DNA of 64,000 nucleotides from Rhodocyclales bacterium (GTDB lineage Bacteria; Pseudomonadota; Gammaproteobacteria; Burkholderiales; Rhodocyclaceae), in contig JAPLQX010000039.1 of assembly GCA_026399435.1 (NCBI GenBank), positions 1 through 64,000 on the forward strand, read 5' to 3'. The translations under genes and the position numbers were made by a program. The notes under the pieces are model-generated. The model was not told the DNA's origin. It made no database searches and saw only the letters and a program-made list of their open reading frames with translations. Below, in pieces: positions 35,901-45,723 of this stretch (its first letter is position 1; the number at the start of each line of letters is the position of its first letter).

Positions 35901-37116
35901 GACCAAAAATATGTTCGGCATGAGCGTTCCAGCCAATGACGCGGCCATCCTGATCAATGCTGATGACGGCATCCAGCGCAGAATCGATCAGCATCTGGGA
36001 GCGTGCCTGGCTCTCCTTCACCGAGTCATCCAGGCGGCTGAGTTCGAGTTCCGCTTTCGCCTGGCTGGCCAGTTGTGACATCTTCTGCGCGCGGCTTCGC
36101 TGGCGCCAGAGCAGCAGCAACGCGCCATACAGAAGCAGAACGGCGAGGAAGCCGATCGAAGCTGCCCACGACACAAGGGTCCGCAACGGGGCGAATACCT
36201 CGTCACGGTCAAGCTTGGCGACGATGTGCCAATCGCTTCCGGCTACCGGGCGATAGGCGCTGAACACGGCAACATTGCGATAGTCGACGCCGGCCACGGT
36301 ACCCGGTGCATCGGTGCCGACCGCCGTGGCCGCGGGCAGACCGGGGGTCGCGACGGATGGCGTCAGCGTCAATGCCGTGCCTTGGCGATGCCGCAGGCTG
36401 TTCATGAAGACCACGGCATTCCCCTCACGGCGCACCAGGAGTATTTCGCCACTGGGACTGGCCGTGGGCCAGGTTTGTATCAATGGATAGAGGAAGGCGT
36501 TTGCGTTGGCGCGCAGGAGCAGGGCAGCCATTGGTCTCCCGCTTGAACCACGCGAGTTGATTATGGGCACTATCCAGTCGAGATAGGCAAGGCCCTTGGC
36601 ATCAAGCTGGAGGGTGCCGCGCTGAACCTTGTCATCGACCGTCCCGGGTATGCTCGCGGCGAAATGCAGGGAACTGTCATCGCGATCCAGGGATGACATC
36701 AATATTTTCCTGTCGGGGCTCAGCAGCACTACGCCTGTATAGCCATACACCGTTCGCAGGCGGTCCAGATAGCTCCTGACTCTTGCTTGATTGCCGGCAT
36801 TCGACGGTTCTTGAAGGGCTTGATCAACCTGCTCGGCAAATGCCTTGTCCCCCATCAGCATGGTGCCGGTGTTCTCTCGCTCGGTCAGCCAGTTTTCGAC
36901 CTGACTGGCTTTCAGGTCGGCAATCGCTTGGAGATTGGCGTAGGTTTCCCGCTCGATCTGCGGGCTGTAGAGGCTGACCAAGGCAAAGCCGAGCAGCGGA
37001 ACAATGAGCGTCAGCGCGGTCAGGAACAGGATCGGCAGGACTTTGACGGACTTGCCGGCAAGCCCGTCGTCAGTGATGGCGGTGGCGCCAACCGGGACGT
37101 TGTACTTGTCTTGCAT
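32995..37116 (-). CDS. Hybrid histidine kinase: dCache-type sensor, three PAS, HisKA, HATPase, REC, HPt
   Basis: A 1373-aa protein. ATG 37116 has GGGAG 5 bases upstream; an ATG at 37146 lacks this. Order: membrane segment (about 25-50), extracytoplasmic Cache-like domain (about 55-315, with [14 protein letters not shown]), second membrane segment (about 320-345), three PAS/PAC units (about 375-495, 500-620, 625-745), coiled coil, HisKA ([15 protein letters not shown]), HATPase_c ([12 protein letters not shown]), receiver ([13 protein letters not shown]), and a C-terminal HPt ([15 protein letters not shown]). The His-Asp-His chain suggests transfer to a separate receiver; the HD-GYP protein 4 bases downstream is the best candidate (inference). 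Confidence 0.92.
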   Translation of the reverse strand: MQDKYNVPVGATAITDDGLAGKSVKVLPILFLTALTLIVPLLGFALVSLYSPQIERETYANLQAIADLKASQVENWLTERENTGTMLMGDKAFAEQVDQALQEPSNAGNQARVRSYLDRLRTVYGYTGVVLLSPDRKILMSSLDRDDSSLHFAASIPGTVDDKVQRGTLQLDAKGLAYLDWIVPIINSRGSSGRPMAALLLRANANAFLYPLIQTWPTASPSGEILLVRREGNAVVFMNSLRHRQGTALTLTPSVATPGLPAATAVGTDAPGTVAGVDYRNVAVFSAYRPVAGSDWHIVAKLDRDEVFAPLRTLVSWAASIGFLAVLLLYGALLLLWRQRSRAQKMSQLASQAKAELELSRLDDSVKESQARSQMLIDSALDAVISIDQDGRVIGWNAHAEHIFGHSSEQARGRDIADLIVPLSHREAHRRGMARFLASGSSTLIGKRVEVSGLHANGSEFPMELTISTMMRNGKHIFNAYARDISERKQAESELHQSVKRFSSVFNSSPIAAAIVTASEGRFIQVNRNFERDFGWTNDDLKGLTSVEIGLWSARIEREPWAEELHSQDRLIDHESVWMTKRREPRMVSISAEVTELDGISCILLYASDITERKETEDRLLKLSMAVEQSPVSVAITDLAGRMEYVNQAFVRTTGFSREEAIGQNPRILKSGRTPADSYQELWAAISEGKSWNGEFCNRRKDGTEYIEYARVSPIRQNDGRITHYVAVKEDITEKKRLSQELDRHRYHLEDLVKSRTAQLAKAREVAEKANRAKSAFLANMSHEIRTPMNAVVGLTHLLRRAGPSPEQDLQLGKIESAAGHLLSIINDILDISKIEAGRMELEATDFHLGMLLDNVQSLITDQACAKGLSVHGNSEAVSLWLKGDPTRLRQALLNFAGNAVKFTESGSITIRALLLEESEAAVTIRFEVEDTGIGIPPEQQEGLFQAFQQADISTTRKYGGTGLGLAITQRLASLMDGDAGVTSQPGIGSIFWFTARLQRGNYVKPTRLAASAKDTENRLRLHAGKRILVVDDVAINLEVAKLLLEQTGLIIELADNGREAAEKARATDFELILMDVQMPLMDGLEATRCIKALPGRENVRILAMTANAFDDDRWACLDAGMVDFVPKPVDPAVLYGTVLKWLEMADTGSTDELQASPVPRSEESPRAASGAAFATETLPGIDIQRGLSNWRSLETYRKFLRKFAADYSEIGHSMAHASTLQAGSHLAALVHRIKGAAANLALTEVARQAGELDRKLKTGADIAEALNQFRQALDCALQSITQFAPPMEQEKSGQRRLDPDQAKQTAPLLADLIQALDADNPDRAEPLLNELATFLPSEHVQHLLVLLDDFDFRGAEDETRRLAETLGISLGT

Positions 37117-37316
37117 CACGACTCCCTTAGACCCATTGGTATCCAAGACCTTCTAACCGATGCAGACGCCGGGCAAAGTCCGCAGGAGGCCGCAGTGCTG
37201 TCTCCCGCGGCTTGTCGGCGATGCGGATCCGGCGACATGACCTCGATCCTGGCGGGATCGGCTTCGCGATGAAGGTGCTCTCGAATCGGGCAATGCCATT
37301 AGCTCTCATGATTGCT

Positions 37317-37346
37317 TTGACTGCCTTTCACTTGACTGCCTTTCAC
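37317..37346 (+). repeat. 15-bp perfect tandem duplication in the divergent promoter gap
   Basis: TTGACTGCCTTTCAC occurs twice head-to-tail at 37317-37331 and 37332-37346. It lies in the 456-base gap 37117-37572 between the large kinase and the Pil-Chp operon, outside the predicted promoters. Confidence 0.75.
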
Positions 37347-37385
37347 TGTAGCGGATCAGCCGAAAGAACCATATCGGGAATAAAC

Positions 37386-37414
37386 AGCATATTACATAAA
37401 TCTACCATTAGCAA
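37386..37414 (-). promoter_or_regulatory. Candidate sigma-70 promoter of the kinase/HD-GYP operon
   Basis: On the minus strand TTGCTA (37409-37414) and TATGCT (37386-37391) are spaced by 17 bases within an AT-rich patch. It would give a leader of about 265 bases before the kinase start. Pattern-based only. Confidence 0.3.
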
Positions 37415-37495
37415 GCCACTCCCTCGCTATAGCGACGAAATGGTGCTTGCTTTGGGAATCTTAAGAGCGGCGGCAAACAGAGTTACAGAAATGTC

Positions 37496-37524
37496 TTGAC
37501 AATTAAAAACAATTCGGGTACTTT
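37496..37524 (+). promoter_or_regulatory. Probable sigma-70 promoter of the Pil-Chp operon
   Basis: TTGACA (37496-37501), a perfect -35, is followed after exactly 17 bases by TACTTT (37519-37524), which keeps the first, second and last bases of the -10 consensus. It lies about 50 bases before the pilG-like start in the only strongly AT-rich stretch nearby. The remaining part of the 37117-37572 gap holds no gene I can support. Confidence 0.6.
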
Positions 37525-37572
37525 CTGCATATCGGTTAAGTAGCGGCGCCGATGACCTATTGGGAGAGCACC

Positions 37573-38394
37573 ATGGCTGCAGTGACTGCAACGAATATGG
37601 GGATGAACATGAGTACAAAGCGTACTTTCCGTGTCGCGATGCTTGGATTGACCGAGACCGAACAGCGCGTCTTGAAAAGCATCGCCCGGATCAGTTCAAG
37701 TCGTGCCAGCAACTATGAGTTCGTTGATCACACGAGCGCATCTCACAACGACGTGGTGATTGTCGACGGCGACAGCCCGCAAGCCCTGCAGTCCTGGCGC
37801 AGTACTCCCCACCAGGAGCCTGCCGTGTTCGTCGGCAGCACCGAGCTCGAGGGAGAGAAGTGCCTGAAGCGGCCAATCATGGGCGCGCGACTGCTTGTCC
37901 TGCTCGACGAAATCACTTCGAAGCAACCCCGTCCGGCAGCCGAAACCAGTCTCCCGCGCGCGCCTGAAATTCCTGCCGACGGGAGGGGTGCTGTGAAAAG
38001 TCTGGCTCTGGTGGTCGACGACAGCCCGACAGTGCGCAAGCACATCGAACAGGGATTGGCACCCTTCGGCCTGAAAGTGCATTTCGCCGAAACCGGCGAA
38101 GAAGCCCTGGATCGCCTCGCCAGCGCAAGCTACGACATCGTTTTTCTCGATGTGGTGCTGCCCGGCATCGATGGTTACGCGGTATGCAAGGCGATCAAGA
38201 AGGACCGCGAGATGAAGGCGACACCCGTGATCATGCTTACCGGAAAGTCGTCCACGTTCGACCGCATCAAGGGATCTCTGGCGGGCTGCGATACCTATCT
38301 GACCAAGCCTGTCGAATATGAGCTGTTTCAGAACGTGGTGAAGAAGTATATCGGGGCATCGCTCGGTGTCATGCCGGCCCTTACAAACGCATGA
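37573..38394 (+). CDS. pilG: PilG-type response regulator with extra N-terminal pseudo-receiver
   Basis: A 273-aa protein from ATG 37573, with GGGAG upstream. Residues 142-262 are a standard receiver: LVVDDSPTVRKHIEQ, phospho-Asp193 in IVFLDVVLPGIDG, Lys245 in TYLTKPV; this is the PilG pattern. Residues about 17-115 resemble a second, degenerate receiver (RVAMLGLTETE, DVVIVDGDS, CLKRPIMGARLL). P. aeruginosa PilG is about 135 residues, so this is a two-domain form. It should pass the ChpA signal to the pilus extension motor. First gene of the chemosensory operon. Confidence 0.85.
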   Translation: MAAVTATNMGMNMSTKRTFRVAMLGLTETEQRVLKSIARISSSRASNYEFVDHTSASHNDVVIVDGDSPQALQSWRSTPHQEPAVFVGSTELEGEKCLKRPIMGARLLVLLDEITSKQPRPAAETSLPRAPEIPADGRGAVKSLALVVDDSPTVRKHIEQGLAPFGLKVHFAETGEEALDRLASASYDIVFLDVVLPGIDGYAVCKAIKKDREMKATPVIMLTGKSSTFDRIKGSLAGCDTYLTKPVEYELFQNVVKKYIGASLGVMPALTNA

Positions 38395-38470
38395 AGCAAA
38401 CACAGGGACGACGGGCGCTGCGCCCGGCGTTCGATTTCGAAGTATCAGAGCAACAACCAAGGAGCAGACC

Positions 38471-38833
38471 ATGAGCAAGAAAGTACTCGTAACAGATGAT
38501 TCCCCGGTGGATCAGGCCAACATCAAGAATGTGCTGACCGATGCAGGATTTCTGGTCATCACTGCCACGAATGGGACGGAGGCGATCGCCAAGGCCAAGA
38601 GCGAGAAGCCCGCGCTGATTTTTCTCGATGTCGTGATGCCGGGCATGGATGGCTACGAGACTTGCCGCACATTGCAGACAGATCCTGAAACCAGGGATAT
38701 TCCGGTCATCTTCGTCACCAGCAAGGGGCAAAAGGCCGACAGAGTCTGGGGCCAGATGCAGGGCGCCAAGGGCCACGTCCAGAAGCCCTTCAGCGCCGAT
38801 GAAGTCATCGACCAGATCAAGGCCGTCGCCTAG
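38471..38833 (+). CDS. pilH: Twitching-motility response regulator PilH
   Basis: A 120-aa single receiver domain. DD at 9-10, phospho-Asp53 in LIFLDVVMPGMDG, and Lys105 in GHVQKPF. The sequence after the switch Thr/Ser, FVTSKGQKADRVWGQMQGAKGH, is diagnostic of PilH. PilH is a CheY-like output, thought to act on pilus retraction or as a phosphate sink. ATG follows GGAG by 7 bases. Confidence 0.92.
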   Translation: MSKKVLVTDDSPVDQANIKNVLTDAGFLVITATNGTEAIAKAKSEKPALIFLDVVMPGMDGYETCRTLQTDPETRDIPVIFVTSKGQKADRVWGQMQGAKGHVQKPFSADEVIDQIKAVA

Positions 38834-38859
38834 GACTTGCTGCGATTCAGGGAGAAGCC

Positions 38860-39405
38860 ATGTCCGTCATCGTCGCATCTGTAGCGGATCCGGTTCGGCG
38901 AACCGCCGTGCTGCCCAGCGAGGCGCTGAATCGCTTCCAGCCGCCGGAGGGATTCGCGCCGGTGGCAACAGGGACCGTGGCGAAAAAACTTCGCTACGGC
39001 TTTCGCGCCGTCGGGCTGTCGATGCTGATTCGCGAGGGAATGCCGAGCGAGGTGCTGCCGATGATGCCCTATGCCGCGATTCCAAACGGGCCTGGCTGGT
39101 TGTTGGGAATGATCAATCTGCATGGCACTCTGGTGCCCGTCTGCGATCTGAGGCGGGTGCTGGAGACCGGTGCCGAAGGGGGATCGGCCAAGCCCATGAT
39201 TCTGGTTCTGGACAAGGGCGACAAGGCAGCCGGTTTCGTCATCGACGGCTATCCCTGCGCGGTCACCGGATTGCGTCCGACCAGCCAGGTGTCCGGCCTT
39301 CCCGATCTGCTGGGCCGCCATGTGACCGCCACGCTTGCCACCGACGACGAAGTCTGGCTGGAGTTCGATCATGCAGGTTTTCTCGATGGGGCGAACCAGC
39401 AATAG
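38860..39405 (+). CDS. pilI: CheW-like adaptor PilI
   Basis: A 181-aa CheW-domain protein. It opens with a longer N-terminus (EALNRFQPPEGFAPV) as in PilI, then GFRAVGLSMLIREGMPSEVL, the CheW core GWLLGMINLHGTLVPVCDLRRVLE and the end LPDLLGRHVTATLA. It couples the PilJ receptor to the ChpA kinase. Start ATG 38860 has GGGAG upstream. Between pilH and pilJ as in other Pil-Chp operons. Confidence 0.9.
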   Translation: MSVIVASVADPVRRTAVLPSEALNRFQPPEGFAPVATGTVAKKLRYGFRAVGLSMLIREGMPSEVLPMMPYAAIPNGPGWLLGMINLHGTLVPVCDLRRVLETGAEGGSAKPMILVLDKGDKAAGFVIDGYPCAVTGLRPTSQVSGLPDLLGRHVTATLATDDEVWLEFDHAGFLDGANQQ

Positions 39406-39486
39406 GTTCGAGCCTGCCGGCATGCGACATAGCGAAGAACAAAGGTTTGTACACAGCTTCTTCTTAAAATTGTTGAAAGGTTAGCC

Positions 39487-41721
39487 ATGAAGCTCAATTC
39501 TGCTCTGCTGTCGGGGCTGAGACTGCCCCAGAAATTCCTGATTCTTGGCGTAATTGCCCTGATTCTGGTAGCCGTACCGTTCTACCAGTTCTTTCAGACA
39601 GCCCAGGACCGCGTGACCCTGGCCGAAAAGGAGCTGGCAGGATTCCAGCCGACCAGGAGTGCACTCAATCTGATCAAGCTGACCCAGGAACACCGCGGCA
39701 TGACAGCGGGCGCCCTGGGCGGCAACCAGAAGCTCGTTGAAGAACTGGTGCCCAAGAAAGCTGCGGTCGTCAATGCTGTCGCAGCACTGGATGCCGATGT
39801 AAAAACCATTGCGGACCCACGGATTCAGGAAAGGTGGCGCAATGCGGCGCAGGAATGGGGCAAACTTGCCACGGATCTGGCGAATCGTTCAGTCGACTTG
39901 CCCACCAGCTTCGCCCGCCACACCAAATTGATCGGCGAGTATCTTGTCCTTCTCGACGGGCTGGTCGACCATTTTGGTCTGTCGCTCGATTCAAAGGCGG
40001 AAAACAACTTCCTGATCAAGGCTGCCTATGGTTCGATCGCGCAGCTGAACGAGTCCTTCGGCCAGCTCCGGGCAACGGGCACCGGCCATCTGGCCGAGGC
40101 CGCACGCCTGCGGGCGACGGGAAAATCGGTCGACGAAAGCATGCCGATCGCGGAGCGGATCAAGGTTGCGACGCTGATAGCGTCGGCCCGCGGCGCCATG
40201 GAACTCAGTATCGACAGTCTGAACAAGGCATTGCAGGCCAGTCCGGCACTACAGACCAAGTTGCAGTCGCAGATGGCATCTGCGGAAGGCGCAGCAAAGC
40301 GAGCCATGGAATTGGGTCGCAAGGAGGTTGCCGAATCACAAACGCTGACGATGGATTCGGCGGAGTACTTTGCGGCAATCACCAAGGGCATGGCTGAACA
40401 ATTTGCCCTCTCGGATATGGCCGTTGCGGCGCTCGGTGAAGAATTGCAGGCCACAGCAAAGAGCCTGCGCCTGAGCCAGATCACCATCTCGGCAATCATT
40501 CTGGTCCTGATCGCACTGGGTATTGTGCTTTCGCTGTTCATCATGCGCACGATCACGAACCCGATGAACCACTTGCGGGGCGTTATGGAAAAGCTGCGCC
40601 TGGGCGACGCCGAAGTACGCGCACGTATCGATAGCCACGACGAGATCGGCGAGCTGGCACGCCAGTTTGACCAGATGGTGGATGAGCGCGAAGCCGTGTC
40701 GGCGCAGATCAAGAAGGAAAACGAGCAACTCAACGAATCGGTGTTGACCCTGCTGCAGGGCGTGGCGCAACTTTCCAGAAAAGACCTGACGGCCAAGGTG
40801 CCGGTGGCCGAAGACGTGACCGGTGCCGTGGCGGACGCTCTCAACATGTTGTCATCCGAAACCGCCAAGGTATTGCAACAGGTGACCAACATTTCGGCAG
40901 ACGTTACGGGTGCTTCGTTGAAGGTCAAGCAGCAATCGGACACTGTGCGCGAAACGGCGGAAGAGGAGCGCCAGCTGGTCATCAAGACCGCGGAAGACCT
41001 GCTACTCGCTGCCGAGGGCATGTCGCGCATCGAACAGCTGGCACAATCGGCGAACATCGCGGCCGACAACGCGATCAAGACCACGCAAGCGGCTCTGGCG
41101 ACAGTGAGCGCGACGGTGGGCGGCATCAACAGCACGCGCGACACCATCCGTGAAACGGAAAAGCGAATCAAGCGCCTGGGCGAGCGTTCCCAGGAAATTT
41201 CCGGCGTGGTCGGCATCATCAACACGATTGCGGAACGTACGCACATCCTCGCGCTCAACGCCTCGATGCACGCCGCTTCAGCCGGCGAGGCAGGTCGCGG
41301 TTTTGCGGTGGTTGCGGAAGAAGTGCAGCGACTGGCGGAAAGCTCGCGTCAGGCGACCGCCCAGATCGCCACGCTGGTCAACAACATTCAGGTCGAAACG
41401 GCGGACACGGTCAATACGATGAATTCGGCCATCACTCAGGTGGTGGATGGTTCCAGATTGGCCGAGCAGGCTGGCGAACAGATGAAGCTGACGCAGGCCA
41501 CGACTGCCGATTTGGTGGCTTCGGTCAGGGAAATTGCTTCCAGTTCGCAGGAGCAGGCGCAAATCTCGGCGGGTCTGCTGACTCGATCCGGCGAAATCCG
41601 CAAGAGTTCGGAAAGGACCAGCCAGGAACTGACTGAGCAGGCCGGACAAACCGAGAATCTGGTGGAGTACGCCAGGGCATTGCTCGGCTCGGTGCGGGTT
41701 TTCAAGCTGCCGGCCACCTGA
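39487..41721 (+). CDS. pilJ: Methyl-accepting chemotaxis receptor PilJ
   Basis: A 744-aa receptor. Membrane segment about 16-36; periplasmic part about 40-335 with a NIT-like helix (LNLIKLTQEHRGMTAG); second membrane segment about 340-360 (ISAIILVLIALGIVLSLFIM); HAMP about 360-412; cytoplasmic MCP signalling hairpin with the tip at about 581-615 (ERTHILALNASMHAASAGEAG). Length and layout match PilJ, the surface- or pilin-sensing receptor. No methyltransferase or methylesterase gene accompanies it here. Confidence 0.93.
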   Translation: MKLNSALLSGLRLPQKFLILGVIALILVAVPFYQFFQTAQDRVTLAEKELAGFQPTRSALNLIKLTQEHRGMTAGALGGNQKLVEELVPKKAAVVNAVAALDADVKTIADPRIQERWRNAAQEWGKLATDLANRSVDLPTSFARHTKLIGEYLVLLDGLVDHFGLSLDSKAENNFLIKAAYGSIAQLNESFGQLRATGTGHLAEAARLRATGKSVDESMPIAERIKVATLIASARGAMELSIDSLNKALQASPALQTKLQSQMASAEGAAKRAMELGRKEVAESQTLTMDSAEYFAAITKGMAEQFALSDMAVAALGEELQATAKSLRLSQITISAIILVLIALGIVLSLFIMRTITNPMNHLRGVMEKLRLGDAEVRARIDSHDEIGELARQFDQMVDEREAVSAQIKKENEQLNESVLTLLQGVAQLSRKDLTAKVPVAEDVTGAVADALNMLSSETAKVLQQVTNISADVTGASLKVKQQSDTVRETAEEERQLVIKTAEDLLLAAEGMSRIEQLAQSANIAADNAIKTTQAALATVSATVGGINSTRDTIRETEKRIKRLGERSQEISGVVGIINTIAERTHILALNASMHAASAGEAGRGFAVVAEEVQRLAESSRQATAQIATLVNNIQVETADTVNTMNSAITQVVDGSRLAEQAGEQMKLTQATTADLVASVREIASSSQEQAQISAGLLTRSGEIRKSSERTSQELTEQAGQTENLVEYARALLGSVRVFKLPAT

Positions 41722-41807
41722 TCCTGATATCCACCCGCACGGTGGAGGGCGCCCCCTGCGCGCCCTCCGACGGTTCGCAACGCAAGTCAAACCCCGATGG
41801 GGGCATT

Positions 41808-44800
41808 ATGGATATGATTGTTGCCCGGGTTCCGGATTCCGGCCCGCCTGAGATGTTCGTCGCAAACCTGGAAGAACAGGTGGTATCCGCCGTCGAGCGG
41901 ATCTGCGCAGCGATGGGTGACGCCGATGGCATCATCGCCGACCGTGCGCAAGCGAAAGCGGCACTGGAACTCTACTGCGACGAACTGCGGGGCATCGCCG
42001 ATGCGGCCGTCCGCGAGGACGCCGAAGGTCTGCGCCAAGTCTGCCACCAGATGATGCGGCAGATCGACGATCTGCGGCAGGGTGAACAGGGGGTGAGCGT
42101 TGCGACGTACGCCCTGCTCATGGAGTGGCCGGACGTTCTTATCGGATTCCTGGCCAATCCGGAAGATTCATCCGGTGCCGAAGCCTTGCTGCGGCATTTG
42201 CAGGATCCGCTGTGGCCCTCGTCAGTGAATTCGCTGCAGGCGACAAACCTTATTGAGTTGCTGCGCTGTCAGAGTTTGCATGCCGCCGGCTCGTTGCCGG
42301 ATTGTATCTGTGGTGAGCATGCCGGGCTGGAGCAGGACTTTCCGGAAAGCGACGGCGAAAGCCAGGAAAGCCGATCTGCATCCGGTATGAGCGTCACCGT
42401 TCAATCCGAGTCGCATGATTCGTCGGCGACTGATGAAGTCGTCGGCAGCGAGAAGGCAATCGCTCAAGTTTCGGAAATTTTCAATCGTGCCGAAGAGGAA
42501 GGCCTGCTCGGCCTGCAGGAGGTCTGCATGCGTGTCATGCAGAACGTCGACCTGGTGGCCGCAGCGGACATTCAGCCGGGAACGCCCTTGGGCGACATGC
42601 TGGAAAGCTTCCCCCTGGTGGCACATGAGTATCTGGCGGCGCGTCACGATCCCGCTGCGGCAGACCTGCTGGCAGACTTCCTCAGCGTGGAATTGTGGCC
42701 GGAGCCGCTCGCGGCAGAAGAGCGCGAAGGTCTCCAATGCATTCTGCGCGCAGACCAGGGCGATCCGCTGGCGTCAGTTTCCGCGCCGGATCAGCTGGCT
42801 GTTGCGGCAGGGGACGCAGCGGCTGATGAACTGGCCGCGGACGACGCGGTGCTGCTCGATGAGCCGATCGATCCGCAGCCGCAAACGATCAATGACGAAT
42901 TGATCGGCATGCTGGCGGAAGAACTGTCCGGCATGAGCAGCGATCTCGGGCAACTGTTGCCGGCTACCGGGGTGTCCGCGCCGGCGAGCGACGCCGGCGT
43001 CGAGGCAGTCGAGGCCTATGCCGATTTGATCCAGCGCCTCGGCGTGGCGGCGGAAGCAGTTGGCCTTGCCGCACTGCGGAGCTTTCTCGGATCGGTGCAC
43101 CGGCGCCTGGTGACCGAGGGGCGAAATGGCTTGACCACCCGGCAATCCAATGCGCTGGCATTGCTGCCGGGATCCATTCTCGCCTATCTGGCCGCGCCGG
43201 CCGATTCCAGCACCGGCGAGGGCTTGCTCGATCTGTTGCGCGGCGACACATGGGCTCAGCCGCCCTCCGCAGCACATGTTGCAACGCTGCTGCTCGCGCT
43301 ATCGATGGTGGAAATATGCAAGGACCGTGTTGACGTCGAGGCGCGGCAGAAAGAGGCGCTAGCGGAGAATGTTTCGCTGGCGCTTCCGACCGACTTGAGC
43401 CAGGAACTGCTGGATGGCCTGTTGCAGGAAATGCCGTTGCAGACAGGCGAATTTTCAGCCTGCATACAGCGCCTGGCTGCCGGCAGCGGCACGATGAAGG
43501 ATGTCGATTCCGCCAAACGTGCGGCGCACACATTGAAGGGAGCCGCCAATACGGTAGGCATCAAGGGCATCGCCAACCTTACTCACCACGTCGAAGATAT
43601 TCTGGTGGCGCTGTCGAAGTACCAGATCCTGCCCGGGAGCAAGATGGCGGCGATGCTGACCAACGCCGGCGATTGCCTTGAGGCGATGGGCGAAGCCGTG
43701 ATGGGCACCGGCCCCGAGCCTGATTACGCCCTGACGGTGCTGCAGGATGTCCTCGATTGGGCCAACCGCATCGATCGCGACGGTGTGCCCGAGGACGATG
43801 CGCCGGCCGACGCGCCGGTACGGGGCGAAACCAGCCCTCGCGCGAACCCGGAAAACGAAGCGGAGCCTGCCGCCGCACAGTTGGCCCAGCCCGGCGAAGC
43901 GATGATCCGGGTTCCGGCCGGTCTGGTGGACGAACTGCTGCGCCTGGTCGGAGAAACCATTATCTCCACCGGGCAGGTGCGTGAGCGATTGCAGCGCCTG
44001 CAGCGTCAGAACATTGCGATTCGCGCACAGAACGGCGTATTCCTGCAACTTGCGACTGAACTCGAGGAACTGGTTGATTTGCGCGGCGCAGCGGCAGGAT
44101 TCGGCGCGGCGCGGGAGGACGATGAATTCGATCCGCTCGAATTCGAGCATTATGGCGAACTGCATACTGTCAGTCGCAGGCTGATCGAGGCCGCCACCGA
44201 CACCGGCGAGTTGTCCGCCGAAGTGCACACTGAACTGGGCAGTCTCGGCGAACTGGTGGACGTGCAGAACCGCCTGCATGAGGAAAGCCAGAACGCCGTG
44301 ATGCGTACGCGCATGGTGCCGGTGACGACGATTGTCTCGCGCCTGCAGCGCAGCGTGCGCCAAGCCAGCCGGCTGCTGGACAAGCAGGTGGCGCTGAATG
44401 TGGTCGGTGCCGACACCATGATCGACAGCAACATTCTCGGCGAACTGGTCGATCCGATGATGCACATGCTGCGCAATTCGGTCGATCACGGCATCGAAAG
44501 TCCCGAGCAGCGCGCTGCGGCCGGCAAGGACCCGGAAGGACATATCGAACTGGTCTTCTCCAGGGAAGGCAACCAGGTTGTGGTTCGTTGCCGGGACGAT
44601 GGATCCGGCCTGGATCTGTCGGCGGTGCGCCGTACCGCGGAAAGCAGAGGCATGCTGGCCAGCGACCAGATCCTGTCCGACGACGAAATGGCGCGGCTGA
44701 TTCTTGCGCCCGGTTTTTCCACCCGTGCCGAATCGACCCAGATGTCCGGTCGCGGGGTCGGCATGGACGTGGTTTACAGCCGCGTGCTGCAACTGAAGGG

Positions 44801-45722
44801 CGGGCTGAATCTCAACTCCGTGCCGGGCCAGGGGCTGGAAATCGAATTGCGCTTGCCGGCCATGCTGATCTCGACGCATGCGCTGCTGGTCCGTTCGCGG
44901 GCGCGCGTATTCGCCGTTTCCAGCTATGGAGTCCAGGATATTCGCTACGTGACACTCGACCAGGTTCAAAAAGTCGGTGGCGAGAGTTTCTTCCGGATCA
45001 ACGAGGAGCTTTTGCCTATCGCCGACCTCGACGATCTGCTGAATCTCAAGGGCGAGAGGCGCGGCGATGAACGCAAGGGCGGGTTCCCCGCCTTGATGGT
45101 GCGTGACGACTCGGGTGCGGTACATGCCGTGCACGTGCAGGAAATCATCGATAGTCGCAGCCTGGTGGTGAAGAACCTGGGACGCTATGTGCCCAAGCCC
45201 CATGGTGTGGTAGGCGCGACGATTCTCGGCGACGGCAGCGTGGCCGCAGTCATCGACATTCCCGAACTGATGCGGAAACCCGCGCGCCGCGAAGCGGCTG
45301 CGGAGCTGGACGAGGTACGCGATGTGCATGGCGACCATGCGGCGGCCGGCAGTTCCAGGCTCACGGCTTTGGTGGTCGACGATTCGCTTTCCGCACGCCG
45401 CGCCACGGCTCAGTTCATGAAGGATGCCGGCTACGAGGTGCGCACCGCCATCGACGGACTGGAAGCCGTTTCCATTCTCGACAAGTGGAGGCCAAGCCTA
45501 TTGCTGGTCGATATGGAAATGCCGCGCATGAATGGCCTGGAATTGACGGCCCACGTTCGCGCCCGGCCGGATACGGCAAAAATTCCGGTGATCATGATCA
45601 CCTCGCGCTCAACGGAAAAGCACCGGCGCCAGGCGGAGTCCGCCGGCGTCAACGTCTACCTGACCAAGCCGTTCGGTGATGACCAACTGCTGCGCAACAT
45701 CAGCGAACTGACCGCCGCATGA
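41808..45722 (+). CDS. chpA: Chemosensory pilus hybrid kinase ChpA/PilL
   Basis: A 1304-aa protein from ATG 41808 (GGGGG upstream). Residues 45-150, 220-315 and 400-500 are three similar helical modules ending in a WP-type motif, with no phospho-His. A canonical HPt follows, His574 in AAHTLKGAANTVG. Then the CheA dimerisation helices (IRVPAGLVDELLRLVGETI), HATPase (HMLRNSVDHGIE, DDGSGLDL, MSGRGVGMDVV), a CheW-like domain and a C-terminal receiver (LLLVDMEMPRMNG, VNVYLTKPF). P. aeruginosa ChpA has many Hpt/Spt/Tpt modules; here only one His module is clear. It phosphorylates PilG and PilH. Confidence 0.93.
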   Translation: MDMIVARVPDSGPPEMFVANLEEQVVSAVERICAAMGDADGIIADRAQAKAALELYCDELRGIADAAVREDAEGLRQVCHQMMRQIDDLRQGEQGVSVATYALLMEWPDVLIGFLANPEDSSGAEALLRHLQDPLWPSSVNSLQATNLIELLRCQSLHAAGSLPDCICGEHAGLEQDFPESDGESQESRSASGMSVTVQSESHDSSATDEVVGSEKAIAQVSEIFNRAEEEGLLGLQEVCMRVMQNVDLVAAADIQPGTPLGDMLESFPLVAHEYLAARHDPAAADLLADFLSVELWPEPLAAEEREGLQCILRADQGDPLASVSAPDQLAVAAGDAAADELAADDAVLLDEPIDPQPQTINDELIGMLAEELSGMSSDLGQLLPATGVSAPASDAGVEAVEAYADLIQRLGVAAEAVGLAALRSFLGSVHRRLVTEGRNGLTTRQSNALALLPGSILAYLAAPADSSTGEGLLDLLRGDTWAQPPSAAHVATLLLALSMVEICKDRVDVEARQKEALAENVSLALPTDLSQELLDGLLQEMPLQTGEFSACIQRLAAGSGTMKDVDSAKRAAHTLKGAANTVGIKGIANLTHHVEDILVALSKYQILPGSKMAAMLTNAGDCLEAMGEAVMGTGPEPDYALTVLQDVLDWANRIDRDGVPEDDAPADAPVRGETSPRANPENEAEPAAAQLAQPGEAMIRVPAGLVDELLRLVGETIISTGQVRERLQRLQRQNIAIRAQNGVFLQLATELEELVDLRGAAAGFGAAREDDEFDPLEFEHYGELHTVSRRLIEAATDTGELSAEVHTELGSLGELVDVQNRLHEESQNAVMRTRMVPVTTIVSRLQRSVRQASRLLDKQVALNVVGADTMIDSNILGELVDPMMHMLRNSVDHGIESPEQRAAAGKDPEGHIELVFSREGNQVVVRCRDDGSGLDLSAVRRTAESRGMLASDQILSDDEMARLILAPGFSTRAESTQMSGRGVGMDVVYSRVLQLKGGLNLNSVPGQGLEIELRLPAMLISTHALLVRSRARVFAVSSYGVQDIRYVTLDQVQKVGGESFFRINEELLPIADLDDLLNLKGERRGDERKGGFPALMVRDDSGAVHAVHVQEIIDSRSLVVKNLGRYVPKPHGVVGATILGDGSVAAVIDIPELMRKPARREAAAELDEVRDVHGDHAAAGSSRLTALVVDDSLSARRATAQFMKDAGYEVRTAIDGLEAVSILDKWRPSLLLVDMEMPRMNGLELTAHVRARPDTAKIPVIMITSRSTEKHRRQAESAGVNVYLTKPFGDDQLLRNISELTAA

Positions 45723-45723
45723 C

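Noticed and set aside
43455-45338. A 627-codon open frame antisense to chpA
   Set aside because: ChpA motifs are unmistakable on the plus strand; this frame is His/Gln/Arg-rich shadow.
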